Part shown: piece after piece, positions 10,053-20,332 of the stretch
Position numbering within the stretch: the stretch's first letter is position 1
Layout: every line of letters starts with the position of its first letter
DNA from: Paramecium sonneborni
Lineage: Eukaryota > Ciliophora > Oligohymenophorea > Peniculida > Parameciidae
Direction of reading: 5' to 3'
Assembly (NCBI GenBank): GCA_905182985.1
Contig: CAJJDN010000197.1
Coordinates: forward strand, 33,468 to 97,467
Length of the DNA: 64,000 nucleotides
Notes under the pieces: generated by a model
Told to the model about the DNA's origin: nothing
The model's input: only the letters and a program-made list of their open reading frames with translations
The model's database searches: none
Program-made: the position numbers and the translations under genes

Positions 10053-11310
10053 TCAAAAATGTGAAGACAATGTACCCCCTTCTCCATCAAAAGTGATTCC
10101 ATCAATCTTAAGTTTTGGACTTTAAGGATTACAAGGAGTATTTTAAAAATTCTATGGTTATTTACTAATCAAATTCATTTTCTAAGAGTTTCTTTCTGCA
10201 AATGTTTTTAATGGTGATGTTATTTTTAGATTTGACATCTAATCCCATAATATATCATGAAAGAATTCATGTTTCTTCAGTTCAGCATAACCATCCCCCT
10301 AATTAATAATAATGATTTTATACTTTAACTCCTAAACGTTCCTATGGATCAGTCTACAATATTTATTTAATCAAATTTATACTTGATTATGACATCTTTT
10401 CTGGATATATTGGTTAGTTTTCAATTATCTTTTAGGATATCATCTTAAAATCATTATTTGAATCTCTAAATGGTGTAAAACCATTTATCATCTCATAAAT
10501 CAGTATTCCCAAAGTCCAAATGTCCACTTCATATGAATGTCCTGATTTATTCACTATTTCTGGTGCAAGATATTCTGCAGTCCCAGCAACCTTTTCAATT
10601 TTTAAATATTTATTAATTTACAGTATATGATTTCTCTCCATTCTCTCTTCTCATTGTAGCCAATCCAAAATCTGTTAATTTTACATGTCCTGTTGTTGTT
10701 AACAATAAGTTTTCTGGTTTTAAATCTCTATATATCACTTTTAATTTTGTATTTAAGTATTCAAGTGCTAATACTACCTCTGCTGCTACAAATTTTACTA
10801 CATTCTCAGGTAATCCTGTTTTCACTTAACTTAATATCTTATAGAATTCGCCTCCTGCTATGTATTCCATTACAAAATAAATATGAGAATTTGTTTGAAA
10901 TGCATATTTCAATCGAACTATAAAAGGATGCTTACTCTATTTTAAAACATTCCTCTCTAATACTGTATTACTTTATAACTTATTTTTAAAAATCTTCTCC
11001 TTCTCTATCTATTTCATCGCATATATTTTATTTGTACTTTTCTATTTCACCTTATAAACAACCCCAAAAGCTCCCTTATCATTAAATTACATCTTACATA
11101 ACCCAATTTATCAATCTTTATGAAATCATCCCTATTGAACAAACTCTTTGTCTTTGATATTCCCAACGCATTGCTGCTTCCAACTAAGTTTTAACTAGAA
11201 TTCATTGGTTGTATTCCCTTCAACTTTGTCTACTCCATTTCCTCAACTACAATATTCGCTATAGAGCTTCTCTCAGAATGTGCATCACCTTTTGGACAAC
11301 AATTACCCAT
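10053..11310 (-). CDS. AGC-family Ser/Thr protein kinase, probably N-myristoylated
   Basis: 392 residues. It begins MGNCCPKGD, a strong N-myristoylation site (Gly2) with two adjacent cysteines for palmitoylation, so it is probably tethered to membrane. The kinase domain has [13 protein letters not shown] (Gly loop), IYAMKQIEKEK (VAIK Lys), [17 protein letters not shown] (hinge), [13 protein letters not shown] (catalytic loop near residue 187), LTDFGLATM (DFG), and [12 protein letters not shown]. The tail [20 protein letters not shown] resembles the AGC C-terminal lobe. Three introns: 11075-11097 (23 nt), 10591-10621 (31 nt) and 10299-10323 (25 nt). The order of motifs and the AGC-type activation segment and tail place it near the PKA/PKG/S6K group; a finer name is not justified. 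Confidence 0.93.
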
Positions 11311-11841
11311 TAAATATTTTATTATAGTATCAATTCACTTTACATAGACTTATAGCTAAACCCATTCATTTTTATACTCAATTAAGTTTTCAAATTAAGA
11401 TATCAAATACTTTCATGATATTAATCTATGCTATTCTATTTTTCATATTTGATAGTCAAACTGTAACTTATAAGACCCAATTATTAATACAATATCATCT
11501 ATTGTTAATTTAATTCTTAAACAATTCTTTCTAATTAATTCCATCTTTACATCATCTCTTAAACTTTATTAACTCAATTTATTAGTTTAATAAAGAGATA
11601 TAAATCAAGAAGCTAAAATTTAGAAATATAATAATTATATTAAAACTTGTTTTATAGATTTTCAATTAGATAATACTATTGAAGTGTTTTTTTTTTACAT
11701 TTATTTCTGAAATACTCCAATTATGATAATTTGTCTATCAATTTCTATAATTAAGAATAGATTAATAATTTCTCAAATTTGATTTTCGATAAATAAAAAT
11801 TATACTCATATGAGTTCATTAAATTCTACTAGATTCAAAAA
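11311..11841. other. Intergenic region with a short coding-like stretch on the minus strand
   Basis: Upstream of the AGC kinase and downstream of the next minus-strand gene. Most is AT-rich non-coding sequence. The interval 11335-11544 (minus) reads as a protein-like frame interrupted by two TGA codons (see findings). No RNA gene seen. Confidence 0.5.
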
Positions 11842-12626
11842 TCATTTTTTTGGCTTTTTTTCTTTCTTAATATTCTCTAAAGGTCTAAGACCATCTTACC
11901 ATTAAACAGTTGACATCTTAATTGCAGGTACAAACATATGTTTAACATTTTAAAGATTCTTTTCATGAAACTTCATTAAATAAGGAGGGTAATTTGAATC
12001 TGAATCAAAAGCTTATTAAATGAATTTAAATAATTACCATTATAAGTAAGTTTGACCAATTTTCCTCCACTCATACTCATAGATTTCTTTTTCTATATCT
12101 CTTCTTTATAATTAGGCAGGAATTCAGGGAAAACATCTTTACGTTACGTTTTTGGAACGGTAGTCCAATTACGTTCTTTTTCAATAAGACTTTTATCAGT
12201 TTTTGCATAAGATCGTAAACCAGTTTCAAATTCTGCTTAACTTAAATGAGGAGTTGGACCAATTCTACCTTTCAAAAGATGAAGAACAGGTGTAGAATTT
12301 CCATTATACTTCACATCCCTTGAAAGATGTTTGTCTTTTTAAGACTCTATCTTTTGATCACCTCTTGAAAATGTTTGATTTGGAATTCTTGCCAATTTGG
12401 CTGTCATTTCTGCCTAATGTCATCATAGAGATTCTACATGATCTAAATTTCTTAACTAAAGCACAAATTCTATATCTTTTTCAGTGATATATGGTTCAGC
12501 TAAAAAATGGCTATAGTAATTAACATTTCTAGGAATGCCATGTCGTTCAGGAGTTTTGAGAGTTTGAGATTTCTCAGGTTTTTGAATGGCACTTTGAGAA
12601 GCACTTTTCGGTATTTGTTTTTTCAT
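11842..12626 (-). CDS. Hypothetical basic protein, 244 residues
   Basis: From ATG 12626 with two introns (12414-12437, 24 nt; 12012-12037, 26 nt) to TGA 11842-11844. Both introns remove in-frame TGA codons and join clearly coding sequence. The protein is Lys/Ser-rich and mostly disordered: KTPERHGIPRNVNYYSHFLA near residue 23, ERNWTTVPKTQRKDVFPEFL near 145, SMSMSGGKLVKLTYNAFDSD near 180, then VFPEFLPNYKEE-type and VPAIKMSTVQWQDGLRPLEN segments near the C terminus. No Cys-rich, membrane or catalytic features. The composition (many Pro-flanked basic stretches, NYPPYL motif) resembles axonemal or cytoskeletal linkers in ciliates, but this is only an impression. Family not recognised. Confidence 0.75.
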
Positions 12627-12939
12627 TTATTATATTAATTTAATTATTCAATTTTCAACGATTTTTAATCATACCTTCAGATTTAGAAAATTAAAAAAAC
12701 ATTAAACCAAAAGGATTTCAAAAAAAAAGAAAACCTAATTATACCTGATGAATATATATTATTATTAATATAAATATTTTTCAAAGTTAGAACTTTAATA
12801 GTATAATGTTACACTAGTTCTTAAGAATAAAATAAGAAAATGAAATTTTATTTTTATTAAAAGATCATATCATTATCTATAAATTTTAAATATGACAGTG
12901 AAGATAATAATTTTATTTATCCTTCAATATATTGATTAA
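12627..12939. other. Intergenic spacer, no gene seen
   Basis: AT-rich, without an open coding-like frame. It separates the minus-strand gene from the decayed MORN sequence and should hold the promoter of the 11842-12626 gene. Confidence 0.5.
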
Positions 12940-13640
12940 ATGAGGAGGGCATTTATTATTAGAATGGAAAATTGGTAAGAAAAATAAATTATTCAGGCTT
13001 TCGAATGGATATGTAAAACAAAATTATTTAAACGGAACCTTGTATGAAGAATTATTGGCTTTCAATATCTTTGACTTTTATGATAGATTGATTAATTGTA
13101 ATAGAAATAATTATATAGGAGATTTTATAAATAATAAAGCCTTTTTAAAAAGTAATTTTAAAATTCATATAATTTGGAAATCTATAGTTTATATGCATAA
13201 GAAATTGGTAAAATAGATCAGGTACACATTATAAAGGAGAATATAAATATGGGAAAAGAGTATTTTAATTATCAGATAAGTTAATGTATACAGGATAATT
13301 TATTGATGATAAAATTGAAAAATATGGAATATTTTAATCAAAATGGTAAAGTCTATTAAGGACATTAAATAAAATTTTCATTTTTATATTAAATAAATAT
13401 ATATGGCCAAATAATTATGGTTTTTTTATCTGAAAGGAACTAGAATAAGAGTGTTATGTAAAGGTTAGATTTTTTTGAAGAGTTAAAGGGGAAGTAATAA
13501 ATATTTTTCTTTAATTTTTACTTCTATCAAAAGGAAAATAATTTGGAACTGGAATTTATTTAGGTATTAGTGGTATTAAAAAGAAAAGAAAACATTGGAC
13601 TTTTCAAATAGAATAATAGCAAAGCAATAATTTCAATAAA
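12940..13640 (+). pseudogene. Decayed MORN-repeat protein gene
   Basis: Fragments of MORN repeats (Y-x-G-x-[FY]-x-x-G/D-K pattern) appear in order but in different frames: NNYIGDFINNKAF near 13110; SGTHYKGEYKYGKRVF near 13220 and MYTGQFIDDKIEKYGIF near 13284 in a second frame; NGKVYQGHQIK near 13342 in a third; and GTGIYLGISGIKKK near 13550. One clean intron-like element remains near the 5' end (22 nt within 12970-12995). The frame changes between fragments cannot all be explained by short introns, and TGA codons interrupt the reading, so the gene looks inactivated. MORN proteins typically bind membranes or act in cilia and are numerous in ciliates. Confidence 0.65.
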
Positions 13641-14104
13641 TTCCTTTTTATAAAAACAGTTTCTTTCTCTGTTTTACTATATTATAGGTTTATCTCTATA
13701 AAAATTGACATACAATTCACAAAGTAATAGATGCATTTTTAATATTTAAAATCTAGTAAGTATAGTAGAATTTGTAGAATAAGTTAAATTACTAAAAAGA
13801 TTTTATAATTCTTGTTTTTCTAGAAGCGAATTCTAGAAACTTTTTTTTACAATTTTTAACCATGTATAAGGAAATAAAAAGATAAAGCACAGATTCTAGT
13901 TTGGTAATGCAAAAGGTGTTTGATTGATTAAAAAAAATGTTACAAGAATTAGATTCCCTTTCAAAATCAAAAAATTATTGGAATTTTTTATTATAAAAGA
14001 TGAAAAATTTGATTCTAAAATTTTAATTTAATATGAAGTTAAAAATATTTTGTAATTTTTTTCAATGATTTTTTGTATTATTCAATAATTTATTTTTATA
14101 AGTG
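13641..14104. other. Intergenic region, no gene seen
   Basis: AT-rich with long A and T runs. No frame retains coding character beyond the MORN remnant. Contains the presumed promoter of the phosphatase gene at 14105. Confidence 0.5.
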
Positions 14105-15675
14105 ATGAGATCTAAACGAAATGCAAGAATTTTGACAAATGACAATTCGAAAGACAATATGATTGATAGCAATAGAAAACCTTCACCTCCAAAAATTTAT
14201 ATGAATGCATCAAACAACAATTAATTAATATCTGATAGTGTTTTTTAAAGGAAAGGAAGAAGTACTCCGAAGGATTTTCTTGGATTAGTAAATAACTTTC
14301 AATGTAATTGAATGTCATGATGTTAGAAAAGTTATCTCTTCCTAAAAAATAGACACCAAGAATGTTGAGCAAGAGTGGAAGAGCCAATTATGATTAAGAG
14401 GTATATAATTAGGTGATAATTAGTAAAGAGCCCTAATTTAATCATATAACCAAAACAAGAATAAAATATGGAAATAGAATCTCTGTCTCCAATTTAATAA
14501 TATTCAGATATAAAACTTCCATTTTTTAGTTCTCAGACTACATCTAAAAAAGAATAGGTAGCAAGAAGAGTAATAAAAGATGCTTCACTCAATAATAGCT
14601 AATTCACTTAGAGAGAATCATAAATGAAAACTTCAGATAAATCAAAAATTAATAAAATTAGAAAAACTAATTATCATTAGCAATAGGATATAGATCCTCA
14701 ATATTAAGTATATGAGTTCAATTAAGAACTAAAAGCATTAAGAGTAAAAAGAACAGAGTCATTTGAATGGTTATAGGAAGACTCATAAGGATCATAAGAT
14801 TCTTCTTTTAATCAATTCAAATAAATCAATTTAGGAACCTATTACATGGATAACTTAAGAAAATATTTAAAAGGTTTAAATCTAGAAGGCTTGTATGCTC
14901 AATTATATATCAATCATTTTGTTTAATAATTTCACAGTCTTTAACTTAGTAAACAGTTTCTTTAACCTGATATTAAAGAAATTGAACATCGATGTATATA
15001 GTTCTAACAGATTAGTAATCTTTTATATTAATTAAAAATAGAAAAATAAAAAACATTAGTTTTAGATCTGGATGAAACATTAATCCATTGTAATGAACAA
15101 CCATAAATGAAATTTGACTTTAAAGTTCCAATATAGATGCCAAATGGATAGATTCACGAAGTATACTAAACTATATTAAAAAGGCAGGAATTAGTGTGAG
15201 GCCTTTTGCTCAGTAATTCTTACAGGAATGCTCAAAGCATTTTGAAGTTATGATATTCACTGCATCTCATCCATTATATGCTGACAAAATAATAGATAAA
15301 TTGGATCCAACTAAAAAATGGGTTACTTGTAGATTATATAGAGAACATTGTATCTAAACATAACAGGGCATATATGTCAAAGATTTAAGAATTTTAAACA
15401 GGAATCTAAAAGATGTTTTTTTGATTGATAATGCAGCTTATTCTTATGCTTATTAAATTGATAATGGTATTCCTATTATACCTTATATTGATAATGCTAA
15501 AGATAATGTAATTTATTAAGTTTATATTTAGGAATTAATTGGAGTTATAGACTATCTAAAAGTTTTGTTGTAAATTGATGATGCACGTGAGATTAATGCT
15601 AAAACATTTATCTTAAAGTAAATCTAACAATGTCAAAGTCTTGATGAAGCTATGAAACTTCTGTTAGTGATATGA
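14105..15675 (+). CDS. SCP/FCP1-type (NIF domain) phosphatase with long N terminus
   Basis: 498 residues. The first 300 or so are Ser/Gln/Lys-rich and disordered (MRSKRNARILTNDNS..., KGRSTPKDF, SKSGRANYDQESP). The catalytic domain has LVLDLDETLIHCNEQPQ (DxDxT), then AGISVRPFAQQFLQECSKHF, EVMIFTASHPLYADKIIDKL, TCRLYREHCIQTQQGIYVKD and NLKDVFLIDNAAYSYAYQID (motif III), IIPYIDNAKDN. Three introns at 14304-14326 (23 nt), 14401-14428 (28 nt) and 15161-15183 (23 nt) each restore the frame; the last removes a TGA ahead of VRPF. It resembles the CTD small-phosphatase-like group (CTDSPL2-type). Unlike the phosphatase at 6267-7265, it has the fuller insert between motifs I and II. Confidence 0.92.
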
Positions 15676-15758
15676 AAAAATTTTGACTAATATATTTTTT
15701 ATAATAATGAGATTAAGAAAGAATTTAACTTTTTTTTTATATAATTAATATAAAGAAA

Positions 15759-16657
15759 ATGGCCAATTCTAAATATGAATATGTTAAACAATTTGAATAA
15801 ATGCAGAATCTCCTACCAAATACATATATTGTTGTTAGAATAGATGGAAAAGGATTTCATAAATTTACTAAATTTTATGAATTTGAAAAACCAAATGATG
15901 AATAAGCACTCAAACTAATGAGTTTTAGTGCTTGTGTTGTGATGGAAACTTTTAGTGATATTTAAATTGCATATGGACAATCTGATGAATTCTCTTTTGT
16001 ATTATCAAAAGATAGTGAATTATATAACAGAAGATCAGATAAAATTGCAACATGTATATGTTCTACTTTTACATCAGTTTATGTATAGAAATAATAATTT
16101 ATGAAAAGGCTTTGAATTTTGAGAAATTCATGAAAAAACCTTTATAATTTCCATGCATTCCAATATTTGATGCAAGATGTGTGTGTTATCCAGATCTATA
16201 AAACATTCGTGATTATATGTCATGGAGGTAAGTAGATTGTCATATAAATAATTTATACAATACTTGTTTTTGGGGATTAGTTTAAAAAGGTATGAACAAA
16301 TAAGAGGCAGAAAAAACTTTATCAGGTACAAATGCAGGAGATAAAAATGAATTATTATTTACTAGATTAGGAAAAAACTATAATAATGAACCTGAAATAT
16401 TCAAAAAAGGCACTACTATTATAAGATAACCTATGAAAGAAAAAGTAAACTTAAAAGTTGAATTAGATGTAGATAATAAGGAACAATAGAAGTTGAATAA
16501 AAAATAAAAGAAAAAGTTAAAGTATAAGGATTTGAATTAACAAGAGTTAAATTAACTTCCTAATTAATAGAAAGAAGATTTGCAAGTTTAAGAATTTAAT
16601 GTAGATATAATTAAGGATAACTTTTGGATTGAAAATAAAGACTATATTTTATTATGA
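15759..16657 (+). CDS. THG1: tRNA(His) guanylyltransferase
   Basis: Adds the essential G-1 to tRNA-His by 3'-5' nucleotide addition. 290 residues, beginning MANSKYEYVKQFEQMQ, the standard THG1 start. Metal-binding and catalytic motifs are present: IVVRIDGKGFHKFTKFYEFE (first Asp) and IQIAYGQSDEFSFVLSK (second Asp/Glu). The [20 protein letters not shown] tRNA/nucleotide segment and GTNAGDKNELLFTRLGKNYN follow. The C terminus ends NVDIIKDNFWIENKDYILL. One 26-nt intron at 16083-16108 removes two TGA codons. Compared with yeast and human THG1 there is a Lys/Gln-rich insertion of about 50 residues just before the conserved DNFW segment. The gene is 83 bases downstream of the phosphatase and 93 bases upstream of the channel gene. 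Confidence 0.96.
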
Positions 16658-16750
16658 GAAGTTGATTATGTAATATTTCATATATACAACATTAAAAGAT
16701 ATAGTATGTAGTTTTGAATGAATTAAAATATTATTTTTGAACACACAATA

Positions 16751-19125
16751 ATGAAATATCTATCTCAAATTAATTTAAATATGAATAAAGAATAGGATTC
16801 TGCAAATTCATCAGTAGATAGCTTATAAATGAGATAATTTGATGATAAGTAGTTGGAATATGTCAATAATGGAGCTAAATTACAAACAGGAAAATAAAAA
16901 ACTATGACAATTTCATTAATAAGTATATATTCTGACTAAAATACTAAAAGGGAATAAGAAGATCGTAGAGGATATTTATGAGTATTATAAGGGTAGTGAT
17001 ATGTAATAGGAAGAAAAATTAAGATTGCTACAAAAAGTATATAACGACGATGTAATTGAACATAATGCTGATTCTAAGTAGGAGAAAAAAACAGAAATAG
17101 TTTTACCTAGATTTTATAAAATATGTAAATCACATAAATTAATTGAATAGTTCATGAGACTATTCCTATTTTTTATCCAAATACTCCATGTCTATTATTT
17201 TGGAAAGGATGGGTGGGATTAGTAATTTTATTTTTTTTCTATGAAATACCAATCTATATTTCTTTTGGTAAAGAAGTTTGGGAAGTAATATATTTTTATT
17301 AAGCTAGTTTACACCTGAATGGGCGAAAGTATTAATTGCAGTAGTAGCTTTTTTAACATTTTCATTTGATATGTGTTTAGAGTTTCATACAGCTTACTAT
17401 TCACATGGAAATCTTGTAATTGATAGGGTTAAAATTGGACATAGATACTTGTAAACAAGGTTTTTGTTTGATTTAATTGCAACTGTAGCATTATTAATCA
17501 GATCAATAATTTAGACATATAATGAGAGATGGTTATATATATTTTTTTATTTGAAATACCCTTCTTTAATTAGAATATCTTTTCAATTTGGAGAAATCGT
17601 AATGCTTCATCGTAGAATAAGAACTATATTTTAGATTGCAAAAGTTTTGATAGTTTTATAATTCGTCTTTATTGTATATGCATGTATTTGGTATTTGGCT
17701 TGTTTATATGCAACTAATAAAGGTTACAATTCATGGTTAACTCATGAAGGAAATTTCGGAGCAATAAGTGAATTGACATAAATTTAAAAATTTTTTTACT
17801 CTTATTATTTCAGTGTTGGTACAACAACTACTACTATGGGATATGGAGATATGTAACCACTAAATATTTTTGAAGTATTGGTTGGTATGGGAGGAATATT
17901 ATTTGCTGTATTAATTTTTGCAGTTATGGTTAATATAATATTTAAGATTTTGGAAGAATATGCAATATATGATATCAAACGCTATCAATAACGTTTGATA
18001 ATTAATAGATACATGATGATTAAAGATGTGCCATAAAATCTAAGAGAACGTGTTAGATAATATTTGAATGAACATTGGTATTAAGAGGGAAATAGGGATA
18101 TTTAAGGAGAATAGGAGATTATAGGAGAATTGGCTCCAGAATTAAAGGCAGAATTGTAATTAGCAAGTTGTGGTAAAATACTACTTTAAATTCCATTATT
18201 TTGTATAAACTTTTCTAGAGGATTTCTAAGAGAATTATCATCCATAATTTAGGAAATGAATTATGCAGAGTATGAAATGATATTCTTAGGATAAGATCCT
18301 CAATTTTTAGATGATCAATCAATTTATTTCATTAATTTAGGAAGTGTTTCCATATTCCCAAATAATTTTAATAAATAACTATAATTAAAGAAATTAGGGA
18401 AGGGAGAATATTTTGGAGAATACACATTTCTTACTGGATTTTAGAGAAAAGCATCAGCATAAGCATTACAATACAGTTAATTATACAAGATAAGTAGAGA
18501 GAATTTTTTAATCACTTTGGCTAAATTTAATGAAGATTACGAGAAATATTGGATGATTAAAGATAAGATAGAATTTTAAAAGGATTTTTCAGCAATAGGG
18601 TAATGCTACACATGTGAATCAACTACTCATTATAGTACAGATTGTGATGTAACTCATATTGTGGTGGATCCAATTAAATTGATTGTGTTCAATAAAGATA
18701 CATAAAATAGAATTAAATTCAAAAGAAAGGAGAAGAAGAAATGGTAAACATTTGTAAGAATAGAATGTTTTAAAAGGGAAGGTGTGATTATTAATTAATA
18801 AATAGGAATGGGTTGGGATATAGAATTAAAATTGAAAGATATTGAAAAAAATTAGGAACACTTGGATGATGACGAATTTAAAAAGTTCTAAAATATTTTG
18901 AAAACAAATTTTGATTCTTATACAAACCAGTATAAGGTCAAAGAAGGTCTTTAAGGTATGGATTAAGCATTTTAATTTACAAATTATTTTACTGAAAATA
19001 ATTATGACAATCAATCTGAATTTATTAATACTTAGGCTCAGATGAAACAACCAGCTCGTCTATCCATAATTCGTAATAAATAAGTATCACAATAGAGAAG
19101 TAGATAACCATCTTCATAAGAGTGA
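16751..19125 (+). CDS. Cyclic-nucleotide-gated / EAG-like potassium channel
   Basis: 765 residues. A cytosolic N terminus is followed by six membrane segments beginning near GWVGLVILFFFYEIPIYISF. There is an S4-like basic segment (HRRIRTIFQIAK) and a pore with TTTTTMGYGDMQP near residue 335, carrying the GYG potassium-selectivity filter. After S6 (FAVLIFAVMVNIIFKILEEY) comes a C-linker (VPQNLRERVRQYLNEHWYQE) and a cyclic-nucleotide-binding fold with LGKGEYFGEYTFLTG near 520. The tail is charged and Gln-rich. Introns at 16923-16950 (28 nt), 17125-17150 (26 nt) and 17285-17307 (23 nt). Ciliates have large families of such channels controlling ciliary beating through membrane potential; whether this one truly binds cAMP or cGMP cannot be told from sequence. 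Confidence 0.94.
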
Positions 19126-20332
19126 TTATTTTTATTCTAATTTAATTTATTTGTAAATATATCATATTTGGTAAAGCAAATTTTAAATTTATTGTTTAAA
19201 AATTTATGAAATTCTTTTGAGGGATGTTGTTATATTTTAATACCATATTATAAATGAGATACTAGTGAGATTATTATTATTATCGTTAATTTAGATATTT
19301 TTAGTACTCTTAATCATTTTATAACTAATTATAATGAAAATATACATTAAATTATCTGTCATTTGATATAAATTTACATATTTAGAAAAAAGATTTATTA
19401 TGGGGAGGCTTAGGAGATATATTCATTTATGAACTTTGTTTTTTTAATTCCATTTATAAAATATAGAAATAAATATGATTTCCCAAACTTCTACAGTTTC
19501 ATTATATCTCTTAAAGAATGTTATTGATTTACTTTTAGAATATTATTTTAATGATTATTATGATTAATTTTATTATAAAAAAATCTGATAAAATTCACTT
19601 TATAATTCCATATTTAACTTTGATTGAAATTTAATCAACTCGATTGCATAATTTTTAAGCTTTGTATTTTATTTCTATCAATAAAGGTTAAGTTGTTTCT
19701 TTTGCAAATTCAGTTTCATAAACTAATATACGATTATTATCATCCTTTCTTAATCTATAAAATCTTAAAAATAGACATTTCACATAATCAAAAACCTTAT
19801 TTCTCATCTAATTCAGCTATTGTTGTTTCTGCAACACCAATAAACAATGTTATTATTTTTATCTTAATAATTTTAAAACCAAAATTACTTTTTATTACGT
19901 TGGACTAATATAATGATAAACTTTCATTTTTAAAAGTTATTAAATTTCAAAGTGACATGCCAATTAAATTGAAGTTACAAAATTTTAGTTTTTTTGTACT
20001 ACATTATAACATAAAGATAACTGACTGTAACTATTTCTAATTATCTGCATCTTAAGCTCAAGTTTATGAATTCCTAAGAAAACTAAATTTTTTCAATATG
20101 ACTATTTTATATTATATTTCTATGTAATTATATTATTTGCAAATTAATTAATTCAAAATGAAAAATATAGTATTAATATAAATAAAAGAAAAAATATGAA
20201 TCTCAATTCTCTTTGTTTTAATTCTCATTTTATTATGCCCTCTCTTCATCTCTTTAAAAGTCTTACTAAAATTGATAATTATTTTAAATTAGACGATAAT
20301 GTTGATCTTGATTTAAATTTTATTCTGAATTT
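19126..20332. other. Long intergenic region with one possible small ORF
   Basis: About 1.2 kb between the channel gene and the end of the copine gene. Mostly AT-rich with no conserved frame. The only coding-like piece is the 70-codon minus-strand ORF at 19595-19807. No RNA gene seen. Confidence 0.5.
19595..19807 (-). CDS. Possible small protein, 70 residues
   Basis: Open from ATG 19807 to TGA 19595-19597 without an intron. The translation has ciliate-like composition and charge distribution: MRNKVFDYVKCLFLRFYRLR, then DDNNRILVYETEFAKETTQP and LLIEIKYKAQKLCNRVDQIS. An upstream 30-nt GT...AG element ending at 19808 could add a 5' exon. No family recognised. A plus-strand frame also crosses this interval but is a strongly hydrophobic mirror of this one. 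Confidence 0.33.

Noticed and set aside
10693..10923. Plus-strand ORF inside the AGC kinase
   Set aside because: Shadow of the kinase catalytic loop on the other strand.
19624..19908. Plus-strand 94-codon hydrophobic ORF
   Set aside because: Mirrors a more protein-like minus-strand frame (19595-19807); no conserved features of its own.
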